The notes beneath the pieces are model-generated. The model did no database searches, was not told the origin of the DNA, and was given only the letters and a program-made list of their open reading frames with translations. The position numbers were made by a program, and so were the translations under genes. Shown here piece after piece: positions 17,743 through 24,268 of a stretch of 24,268 nucleotides of DNA. Positions within the stretch are counted from its first letter, which is position 1; each line of letters opens with the position of its first letter. Origin of the DNA: JBBILU01 sp037444775 (GTDB lineage Bacteria; Patescibacteriota; Gracilibacteria; BD1-5; UBA6164); assembly GCA_037444775.1 (NCBI GenBank), contig JBBILU010000017.1:1-24268 (forward strand), given 5' to 3'.

Positions 17743-18138
17743 GGGTTTAAAAAAAACAGAAATGTTGTGCTTTGTAATTAATAAAGATTTTTTCTGAATA
17801 TACTGTTTTTAGATTAAAATTAATAAACAAAACTTAGTTAGGCATTTAGAATACAGACTTGAATTAAATTGATATAATTATTCTCCAAAAGTTATTAGAA
17901 GAGAATTATTAAGGGTACAATGAAGTATTATATTTGATAAAACTAATGTTAAAGATAAGTATTTCCTGCCTTCTAATATATCTGAGATAGCTAGCAATAT
18001 TTATAAAACTATATGAAAGAAGTGGAACAGAAATGTACAAAAAATAAATAGATAATTAAAAAAAGTTGTGCCTACGATTTTCTGATAATTGGCTATACTA
18101 AGCCATTTTTTCAAAAAATCTCTTGAAGTCAGGAAAAA
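17685..18138. mobile_element. 454-bp element with 22-bp perfect terminal inverted repeats
   Basis: 17685-17706 (TTTTTCCTGACTTCAAGAG...) and 18117-18138 are exact reverse complements over 22 bases. Just inside, AAAATGGCTT also recurs on both ends in inverted orientation. The interior encodes only a decayed ORF, so this is a defective IS or a MITE. No clear target-site duplication is visible at the flanks (CATAT before, GTGAA after). Confidence 0.8.
17762..18055 (+). pseudogene. Decayed ORF within the element, transposase-like C-terminus
   Basis: One frame from ATG 17762 holds an internal TAG at 17810-17812 and then 80 codons up to TAA 18053-18055. The downstream part (NLVRHLEYRLELNGYNYSPK, VIRRELLRVQGSIIFDKTN, YFLPSNISEIASNIYKTIGK) has the basic, Leu-rich look of a transposase C-terminal end. 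That is a resemblance rather than an identification. TGA codons are used as Gly (LELNGYN), so the element has lived in a recoded host. Confidence 0.45.
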
Positions 18139-18302
18139 GTGAAGCTGAAATGAATGAAATAATAAAATTGTATTGAGTTGATGAAAAAAATATTGTTATG
18201 CTTGATGGATGACCTTTTGCACAATTTGCTTATAATGGGAATTCTAAAACATTTTATTGAGACTGGGGAGTTCCTCAATTTAATATAATTTATAAAAAAT
18301 AA
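18138..18302 (+). pseudogene. C-terminal fragment of a phosphodiester glycosidase-like protein
   Basis: Open frame from the element border to TAA 18300-18302: SEAEMNEIIKLYGVDEKNIV, then MLDGGPFAQFAYNGNSKTFY and GDWGVPQFNIIYK. MLDGGxxxQFAYNG resembles the LDGGGSxQL motif near the C-terminus of NAGPA-type (PF09992) phosphodiester glycosidases. There is no start and most of the domain is missing. It was cut by the inserted element or by an associated deletion. Confidence 0.5.
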
Positions 18303-18330
18303 AAAGTTTATACAATAATAAAAACTCTAT

Positions 18331-20814
18331 ATGGAAATAATAGTTTTATATTGAATGAGGTGAACTGGAAAATCTACGATTTGAAAAAAACTTGCTTTTG
18401 AAAAATGATATGATTTTGTAGATTTAGATAATTACATTTTATGAAAAGCAAAAGAACAATTTTTTGAAATATCTAAATTATCTGAATATATAGACAAAGC
18501 TTGATGGGAAGAATTCAGAAATAAAGAACATGAATTTTTGAAAGAAGTTTTAAATAAGCAAATTTTCAAATGAAAAAGTTTGGTTTTTTCTCTTTGATGA
18601 TGAACAGTTATTTTTGAAAGAAATATAGAAGTTCTAAATGCTCCCTCCTTGATAAGGAGGGGGCTAGAGGGTGGTTTAAATTTGAATATAATTTATTTAG
18701 AAACATCACTTGAAAAAATAGCTTCTAGAATTGAACAAGATGAAAAGTCTTGAAACACAAGAAATTCTTTGACTTGAAAAAGTGTTTTGGAAGAATTAGA
18801 AGAAATTTTTGAAAAAAGAAAGGAAATTTATAAAAGTAATTGCGATTTCAGTGTAGATAATAATTGAACATTAGAGCAAACTTTGCAAGAAATAAAGCAA
18901 AAACTAAATTATTGATGAATTTGTATTCCTATAACTTCATTAGAAAAAGTAGATGAAATTTATGAAAAAATAAAGTTTGATAGAAAAATAAAATTTGTTG
19001 AATTGAGACTTGACTTAATTTTTGAAAGAAATTACCTCCTACCTCCTAAAATAGGAGGAAAGCAAGTTTCTTCATCCCCTATTTTAGGGGATTATAAGGT
19101 TAACTTAAATATTTTAAAAGAATTTATAAAAAAATGTCCTAAAAAAGTTATTTGTACAAATAGAGCTAGTTTTGAATGATGAAATTTTAATTGAACTCCA
19201 GAACAAAGTTTAGAACTTTTGAGCAAATGTTTAGAATTTTGAGCTGATTTTGTTGATGTAGAGTTGAAAACATTAGAAAAAATTCAGAATGTGAAAATAT
19301 TTCAAAAAAGTATTCAACTTTCCCTACTTCTTAGTAAGAATGGGAAGGGGGAGGTAGTTATTTCTTTTCATGATTTTCAAAAAACTCCTTCTTTGGAGGA
19401 GTTAGAAAATGTTTTAAAAAAAATGCAAAAATTTTCTCCAAAAGTTTACAAAATAGCTTGTATGCCACAAGAAAAGTCTGATGTTCAAAAAATTTATGAT
19501 TTGGTTAAAAAAGTTGATTGAAGTTTTTGTTTTATTTCTATGTGAGAACTTTGACTTGAAACTAGAATAAAAACTTTGTCTATGAAAAATTGTTTTATGA
19601 GTTTTTGAAGTTTTTGAGAAAATATTTCAGCTCCTTGACAAATTGATTATATAGAATTATATAAACAAGTCTATTATCAAGATAAAGCTTATTCTAAGCA
19701 AAGTATTTTATTTTGACAAAGTTTAGAATTTCATGAAAAATTCACTTTAGAAAATATAAATAATCTTAATTTTTCAGATGAAATAAAAGAAAAGTTGTTA
19801 GAAAGTAAAGATTATTTAAAACAAGTTTTCTTTCTTTGAGCAGAACAAATTTCAGGAAGTTTTAGCCCTTTTATGCACAATTTTTCATCAAGTTTTTTAT
19901 CAAACGAAAAAAAGTTTTTTTATACTTTGACTCCAGTTTTATCAAATTATGAAAAAACTTCTAAAGAAATTGTAAAAGAATTTGTGGATTTTCTTGAATC
20001 TAATGAGAATTATTTGTGATGAAATGTTACAATGCCTTATAAAATAAATATGTTTGAATATTTAGAAACTCTTTGAAAACTTGATTTGAGAGCTTTGCTT
20101 GTTTGAGCAGTAAACACTTTATATAAAAAAAATTGAAAAATATTTTGAACAAATACTGATATTGATTGAGTAAAAAATCCAATTTTAGAGAAGTTATTTT
20201 CTGATGAAAAAGTTTTTTCTTTTGTATGAGATGATACAATAATAAAATATAATGCTATTGTTCTTTGAGCTTGATGAGCTTCTAGGTCAGCTATTTGAGC
20301 TTTGATAGAAATGTGAATAAAAAGTATTTATGTTTTAAATAGAAGTAAAGAAAATTTAGATGACTTGGAAAAACATTTTTCTAAATTTTTAAAAGAAGAA
20401 CAAAAACTTTATACAATGATTTATGATGTTTCCTCATTAGATTCTTTATTTGAAATTATAGAAAAAAATTCTTTAGAAAATCTTTTAATAATAAATACTT
20501 TGCCTTTTTGATTTAAAGAAAATTTGCCAAAGTCTCCAATTTTGCTTGAAGAATTAGAAAAAATTTTAGAAAAAACATTATTGTATTTTGAAGCTGTTTA
20601 TGACTCTAGAAAATGAAATACTCCAATTGTTGAAAAAATTTTAGAATATAATAAAATTCTTAGTAGAGATGTTTCTATGAAACATCTTAACGAAATTAAA
20701 GTTTGTAAATGAGTAGAAATGCTTATTTGACAAGCAAAAACTTGATTTGAGTTTTGGAGTGAGTGATGAGAGTTTCAAGAAAAATTTATAAAAGAATCTT
20801 TAGCTTTTAGCTAA
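18331..20814 (+). CDS. Trifunctional shikimate kinase / 3-dehydroquinate dehydratase / shikimate dehydrogenase
   Basis: One 827-codon frame with three complete shikimate-pathway domains. AroK (about 1-190): P-loop YGMRGTGKSTIG, VDLDNYI and SLGGGTV. Type I AroD (about 195-445): VELRLDLIF, CTNRASFEGG, VISFHDFQKTPS, YKIACMP with the Schiff-base Lys (about 373), SMGELGLETRI and SAPGQID. AroE (about 495-820): SGSFSPFMHN (508), NVTMPYK with the catalytic Lys (565), GTNTDIDG and the NADP loop GAGGASRSA (647). It would catalyse dehydroquinate to dehydroshikimate to shikimate to shikimate-3-phosphate. Palindromic insertions add peptide at about residues 104-117, 237-254 and 330-342, and a smaller palindrome lies near the C-terminus. 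The last residues (FIKESLAFS) and the stop are encoded by a terminator palindrome. No other aro gene is visible in the window. Confidence 0.93.
18641..18676. repeat. In-frame palindrome in the AroK domain
   Basis: Perfect 8-bp arms CCCTCCTT (18643-18650) and AAGGAGGG (18654-18661) with loop GAT, then GGCTAGAGGGTGGTTT. It is translated as APSLIRRGLEGGL, between ERNIEVLN and the NIIYLETSLEKI strand of shikimate kinase. It is a GC-rich island in an A/T-rich gene. Confidence 0.8.
19034..19093. repeat. Double in-frame palindrome in the AroD domain
   Basis: Two adjacent hairpins, CCTCCTA/TAGGAGG (19042-19048, 19052-19058) and CCCCTA/TAGGGG (19076-19081, 19085-19090). Together they encode YLLPPKIGGKQVSSSPILGD, about 20 residues after the ELRLDLIF strand of dehydroquinate dehydratase. 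The unit looks like one composite element. Confidence 0.75.
19318..19357. repeat. In-frame palindromic remnant in the AroD domain
   Basis: TTCTTA (19328-19333) and TAAGAA (19335-19340) are flanked by CTTTCCCTAC and TGGGAAGGGGGAGG, giving a decayed C-rich/G-rich hairpin. It encodes SLLLSKNGKGEVV just before the conserved VISFHDF motif. It is less regular than the other copies and probably older. Confidence 0.6.
20667..20687. repeat. In-frame palindrome near the AroE C-terminus
   Basis: AGATGTTTC / GAAACATCT, 9-bp arms with loop TAT, encoding part of LSRDVSMKHLNE. It is related in sequence to the korA palindrome at 6352-6377. Confidence 0.7.
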
Positions 20815-20830
20815 AGATTCTTTTATAAAT
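20784..20830. terminator. Perfect 22-bp palindrome ending aroKDE (copy P1)
   Basis: The arms 20784-20805 and 20809-20830 pair without mismatch around a TTT loop (core GAATCTTTAGCT). The stop codon of aroKDE (20812-20814) lies inside the second arm, so the hairpin supplies both the last codons and the terminator. The other copies are at 22121, 22448 and 24236. Confidence 0.85.
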
Positions 20831-20852
20831 AAAAAAATTTGCTTTCCTAAGA

Positions 20853-20873
20853 TAGTCTTATATAATAAGACTA
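20853..20873 (+). promoter_or_regulatory. Promoter with overlapping palindrome for ATPase paralog 2
   Basis: TAGTCTTAT / ATAAGACTA, perfect 9-bp arms around ATA. The sequence contains TATAAT at 20861-20866, 20 bases before the ATG at 20887. A symmetric site over a -10 box suggests a repressor operator, but it could also be only a structural repeat. Confidence 0.5.
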
Positions 20874-20886
20874 TTAATAATTAAAT

Positions 20887-22134
20887 ATGTCTTATATGAA
20901 TGATTATAAAAGATTAATTTTGAAATGACAAGAGCTTATTTCTTGAGTAAATGTTTTGGAAAGGAAGATTTTATTTAATTCTGATTATTTAGAATTACAT
21001 AAAATAATCTCATTTATTTGACCAAGAAGAGCTTGAAAAACATATTTTATGTTTTCTATTCTTCAAAAATTAGTGCAAGATAATAAAATAGAACCAGAAC
21101 AGATTGTTTTTATAGATTTTACTTCTTTCTTGTATGATAATTTTGATATTGAAAAATTATTAGAAGAATTTTTTACATTATTTCCTTACAAAAAGCCATT
21201 TTTTGTATTTGATGAAATTCAGGAATTAGAAAATTTCTCAAAAGTAGTTATGTATATTTTTAATAATAATTATAAAATATTTCTTAGTTGATCAAATTCA
21301 AAGTTGCTTTCTTCAGAGCTTTCTACTATTTTTAGATGAAGAAGTATAGATGTAAAAGTGTTTCCTTTGAACTTTGAGGAGTTTTTATATTTTAAGAATT
21401 TTGATAATAAATTTGTTTATACAGAAGCAAAAATATGAGAAATGAAAAATTTACTCAAAGAATTTATAGATTTTTGAGCTTATCCAGAGATTGTTTTAGC
21501 AAAAAATAAAGAAACCAAGCAAGAACTGATAAAATCATATTTTTCTTTACTTTTGTATAAAGATTTGCTTGAAAGATATTGAATAGAAAATGAATTTGTT
21601 ATAAAATTTCTTATAAAAAATCTTTTGCTTTGAATAACAAAAGAATTTAATATAAATAAATTTTTTAACGATTTGAAATCTCAAAATATTAAGATATGAA
21701 AGCAAACTATTTATAATTATTTGGAATATTTAAAGGAAATATTTTTTGTAAAAGAAATAAATGATGAGCACATAAAAGGGGCAAAAAAGCTATTTTTTTA
21801 TGATGTTTGATATAATAATATTATTTTTTTAGAGAATTTTTGACAAAGGTTTGAAAATATTATTTTTCTTGAATTAGTGAGAAAGTTTGAAAGTGTTTGT
21901 TATAGAAAGAAGTCAAGTTATGAAATAGATTTTGTTGTTTCAGAAAAAAATATTGCTGTACAAGTTTGTTATTTTTTATCTTTTGAGAATTTTGAAAGGG
22001 AAACAAAGTTTTTACAAGAAAGTTCATTTGAAAATAAATTTGTTGTGTATTTTGATAAAGAAAGAGATTTTGAGATTAAATGAGTGAAGATTGTAAGTTT
22101 TTGGGAATTTGAAGAGCAACTAAAAAGTCTTTAG
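20887..22134 (+). CDS. AAA_14/DUF4143 family ATPase (paralog 2)
   Basis: A 415-residue protein. Walker A is FIGPRRAGKTYFMF (about 42-55), Walker B FFVFDEIQEL (about 106-115), sensor region LSGSNSKLLSSELSTIFRGR, then PLNFEEF and FGAYPEI. The DUF4143 region includes LYKDLLERYGIENEF and the nuclease-like SSYEIDFVVSEKNIAVQVCY near the C-terminus. An alternative start is Met-4 (20896). From the YEIDFVV motif to the terminator it is almost identical to paralog 3 (24033 on), while the middle of the protein is clearly diverged. Its last codons KSL and TAG lie within palindrome P2. The family's role is not established. Confidence 0.9.
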
Positions 22135-22155
22135 CTTTTAGCTAAAGACTTTTTA
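22121..22155. terminator. Palindromic terminator, copy P2
   Basis: Arms AAAAAGTCTTTAGCT (22122-22136) and AGCTAAAGACTTTTT (22140-22154), loop TTT, plus one more pair outside. The T-run on the plus strand fits an intrinsic terminator. The ATPase stop TAG (22132-22134) is inside arm 1. Confidence 0.85.
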
Positions 22156-22171
22156 AGGTTTTTAAAAAATT

Positions 22172-22199
22172 TTGATTTTTTGATAATTTAGTATATATT
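22172..22199 (+). promoter_or_regulatory. Possible promoter of the 68-residue gene
   Basis: TTGATT (22172-22177), a 16-base spacer and TATATT (22194-22199), 29 bases before the ATG at 22228. In such A/T-rich DNA this is only a reasonable candidate. Confidence 0.35.
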
Positions 22200-22227
22200 A
22201 TTAATAGTTTATTCTTAAAAATTATTT

Positions 22228-22434
22228 ATGACACAAATTATTATACAAAATTTTCCTTTAAATAAAGTTATATCTACAATTCAAGATACTTTTGTTATTG
22301 ATTTTAATACAAATCAAAACCATCCAGTTTTTGATGAATTAAGAGAATATTTTGAAGATAAAAAGATTGCTTCTCAAATACAAAAGTCCAGTGAAATAGA
22401 TTTATTACTGAGTTCTATAGCTAATAAAATTTAG
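22228..22434 (+). CDS. Small protein of unknown function (antitoxin-like size and context)
   Basis: 68 residues (MTQIIIQNFPLNKVISTIQD ... FDELREYFEDKKIASQIQKS ... LSSIANKI). It contains no glycine and no TGA codon. An N-terminal beta-like segment followed by predicted helices, and the small size, recall antitoxins of toxin-antitoxin pairs. Two bases after its stop an ATG opens an 11-codon ORF (MKFIKKSLAKS) that runs straight into palindrome P3. That could be the stump of a lost partner gene. The antitoxin idea is speculative. Confidence 0.45.
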   Translation: MTQIIIQNFPLNKVISTIQDTFVIDFNTNQNHPVFDELREYFEDKKIASQIQKSSEIDLLLSSIANKI

Positions 22435-22447
22435 TATGAAATTTATA

Positions 22448-22480
22448 AAAAAGTCTTTAGCTAAAAGCTAAAGACTTTTT
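22448..22480. terminator. Palindromic terminator between convergent genes, copy P3
   Basis: Arms AAAAAGTCTTTAGCT (22448-22462) and AGCTAAAGACTTTTT (22466-22480), loop AAA, so it is in the opposite orientation to P2 and P4. It lies between the plus-strand gene ending at 22434 and the minus-strand gene whose TAA is at 22479-22481, so it can end both. Confidence 0.85.
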
Positions 22481-22904
22481 AGTTATTATATTTCTCTTTC
22501 ATAAATAAATAGCTTTCTGGACTAAAGTTTATTATTCAAGTGTTATTATTTATTCATGGATCTTTTAATCAATTTAATATAAAAGCTACTTTCCCAGATG
22601 TTTCTAGTGTAGAGGGATCTCTTTGTCTTGCCTCAGCTTGTGAAATTATTTCATACATTTGGTTAATTGTTTCTAGATTAGATTTTTCATCAATAATAGT
22701 AATGTTGTATCAATTCTCCTTTAAAACTTTTTGTATTTCTTCAAAAGTTTCAGATTGGTGAACTTCTAGTATGGTAGTAAAAGGAGTATCATCTCTATAC
22801 TCAAGTTCTGTTTTTAACTGTGCAATAAACCTTCTTGCTCAGATAATCTCATAATTTAAAAAATAAATTTGACAAATTACTTTCTGTCTGCAACATCATA
22901 TCAT
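22479..22904 (-). CDS. Hypothetical protein
   Basis: 141 residues from ATG 22904 (MIGCCRQKVICQIYFLNYEI, IGARRFIAQLKTELEYRDDT, TTILEVHQSETFEEIQKVLK, YNITIIDEKSNLETINQMYE, and C-terminal NNTGIINFSPESYLFMKEKY). The frame is long, uses TGA as Gly several times and has no internal stop, which supports coding. The alternation of short strands and acidic helices suggests a small alpha/beta protein; I recognise no family. The start could lie slightly further in. Its stop codon abuts palindrome P3. Confidence 0.6.
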
Positions 22905-22949
22905 ATCAGTTAGGTCAAATTTTTGGCTTGATTTTTTTGAAAAAAAGTT

Positions 22950-22977
22950 TTGATTCTGAATAGTTTTCTTGTATAAT
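22950..22977 (+). promoter_or_regulatory. Promoter of ATPase paralog 3
   Basis: TTGATT (22950-22955), a 16-base spacer and TATAAT (22972-22977). The expected transcript start (about 22984) lies within a long palindrome, so the mRNA leader would begin in a hairpin. Confidence 0.5.
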
Positions 22978-23009
22978 AAGAAAAATATAATATTATTTTT
23001 CTTATTATA
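22972..23009. promoter_or_regulatory. 15-bp palindrome over the promoter and leader of ATPase paralog 3
   Basis: Perfect arms TATAATAAGAAAAAT (22972-22986) and ATTTTTCTTATTATA (22995-23009) with an 8-base loop, ending 3 bases before the ATG. The -10 box is part of arm 1. The architecture matches that at paralog 2 (a palindrome over the -10 box), although the sequence differs. An operator or an RNA hairpin hiding the start are both possible. Confidence 0.55.
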
Positions 23010-23012
23010 ACT

Positions 23013-24248
23013 ATGTATAAAGAAATAATTAAAGATTTTCAAAATGATTTTGGACAAAAAATAATCAAAAAAAGAAATATAACTTTTCCTTTTGAAATTT
23101 TGGAATTAAACAAAATTATCACTTTTGTTTGACCAAGAAGAGCTTGAAAAACATATTTTATGTTTTATATTCTTAGGGAATTAATGCATTCTTGAAAAAT
23201 ACATATTTCTCAGATTGTTTTTATAGATTTTTCAGCTTTTATAAAAAATACTTTTGATGTTCAAAAGTTACTTCAAGATTTTTATGAGCTTAATCCTTGA
23301 AAAGAACCATTTTTTGTTTTTGATGAAATTCAGGAATTAGAAAATTTTTCCCAATATATTTTGTTTCTTTTTAATAAATGATACAAGATTTTCCTTAGTT
23401 GAAGCAATAGTAAATTATTATCAAGTGAACTTTCCACTGTTTTTAGATGAAGAACTTATGATATAAAAATTTTTCCTCTCAGTTTTAAAGAGTTTTTGAA
23501 TTTTAATTCTTTTTCTGAATATGAAAATATTATTACATCAAAAGAAGTGTGAAATATGAAAAATCTTCTTCAAAAATATATGAAGTTTTGAGCATATCCA
23601 GAGTTATGTTTTATTGATAATAAAGATATAAAATATGATTTAATAAAAAATTATTTTGAGATTTTACTTTATAAAGATTTACTGGAAAGATATTGAGTTA
23701 CAAATGAGTATATTTTAAAATATTTATTTAAAAAAATAGTTGTAAATAATTCAAAAGAATTTAGTTATACAAAAGTATTTAATGAACTTAAATCTCAAAA
23801 TATAAAAGTTTGAATTCAGAGTTTGTATAATTATCTAGAATATTTTAAAGATATATTTTTTGTAACAGATATTTCTGATAAATATAAAAAAACTTGAAAA
23901 AAGTTTTATTTGTATGATGTTTGATTTACAAATCTTATTAATAAAAATAATTTTTGACAGAGATTTGAGAATATTGTTTTTTTATCTTTGTTTAGAAGTT
24001 TCTGAAATATTGTATATATAAAAAATAATGATTATGAAATAGATTTTGTTGTTTCAGAAAAAAGTCTTGCTGTTCAAGTTTGTTATTTTTTATCTTTTGA
24101 GAATTTTGAAAGGGAAACAAAGTTTTTACAAGAAAGTGAATTTGAAAATAAATTTGTTGTGTATTTTGACAAGGAAAGAGATTTTGAGATTAAGTGAGTG
24201 AAGATTGTAAGTTTTTGGGAGTTTGAAGAGCAACTAAAAAGTCTTTAG
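23013..24248 (+). CDS. AAA_14/DUF4143 family ATPase (paralog 3)
   Basis: A 411-residue protein with the same layout as paralog 2. Walker A is FVGPRRAGKTYFMF (about 35-48), Walker B FFVFDEIQEL (about 99-108), then LSGSNSKLLSSELSTVFRGR, PLSFKEF, FGAYPEL, LYKDLLERYGVTNEY and the C-terminal YEIDFVVSEKSLAVQVCY. Segments around Walker A, around Walker B and over the last 70 codons are nearly identical to paralog 2 at DNA level; other segments differ strongly. The last codons KSL and TAG lie in palindrome P4. It is preceded by a palindrome-covered promoter. Confidence 0.9.
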
Positions 24249-24268
24249 CTTTTAGCTAAAGACTTTAT
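24236..24268. terminator. Palindromic terminator, copy P4 (cut by window end)
   Basis: Arm AAAAAGTCTTTAGCT (24236-24250), loop TTT and arm AGCTAAAGACTTT (24254-24266). The last bases shown are AT in place of the TT found in P2. The stop of ATPase paralog 3 (24246-24248) is inside arm 1. Confidence 0.8.

Noticed and set aside
17762..18055. A functional transposase
   Set aside because: The ORF is short, has an in-frame TAG and shows no DDE or other catalytic motif. Only a C-terminal-like remnant is present.
22540..22761. Plus-strand 73-codon ORF
   Set aside because: The minus-strand frame 22479-22904 is twice as long, uses TGA as Gly in the way of its neighbours, and covers the same region.
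20784..24268. CRISPR array (four similar palindromic repeats)
   Set aside because: The copies are hundreds to thousands of bases apart, sit at gene ends, and have no regular spacers or cas genes.

Overview
The window reads coherently only if UGA is a sense codon for glycine (translation table 25). TGA triplets lie inside almost every gene, exactly where conserved glycines belong: the SGGGKS P-loop of the VirB4-like ATPase, NAGKSS of HflX, GDATGHG of the PP2C phosphatase and GAGGASRS of the AroE domain. Only TAA and TAG act as stops. With the very low GC content this points to the Candidate Phyla Radiation, in the Gracilibacteria (BD1-5/GN02) or Absconditabacteria (SR1); I cannot separate the two from sequence alone. 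A run of 100 N at 11048-11147 marks a draft scaffold. I see no purine-rich Shine-Dalgarno sequence in front of most starts.

Layout. 1-488 is the tail of a probable ATPase, convergent with a minus-strand block (503-5295) of lysS, a small frameshifted membrane protein, hflX, a PH-domain-like membrane protein and korB. From 5594 on most genes are on the plus strand: a small membrane protein, korA (gamma and alpha parts fused, the partner of korB), a first AAA/DUF4143 ATPase, a degenerate ORF, a membrane-anchored SpoIIE/RsbU-type phosphatase, a VirB4/TraC-like ATPase broken by the assembly gap, and ybeY.

12760-18302 is a defence or mobile island: Dam methylase, an L,D-transpeptidase-like gene, a DpnII-type endonuclease, an XRE-like regulator, a small unknown ORF, a second DNA methyltransferase, a RhuM-family gene between 40-bp direct repeats, and two gene fragments separated by a 454-bp element with perfect 22-bp terminal inverted repeats.

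18331-20814 is one long gene that fuses shikimate kinase, type I dehydroquinate dehydratase and shikimate dehydrogenase (AroK-AroD-AroE). 20887-24248 holds two more DUF4143 ATPases whose 3' ends are nearly identical, two small unknown genes, and copies of one palindrome that serves as terminator and also supplies stop codons.

Two themes are the most worth following. First, short GC-richer palindromes have been inserted in frame into housekeeping genes (lysS, korA, aroKDE), adding peptide segments. Second, a family of perfect hairpins ends the aroKDE and ATPase genes and may spread or recombine together with them.
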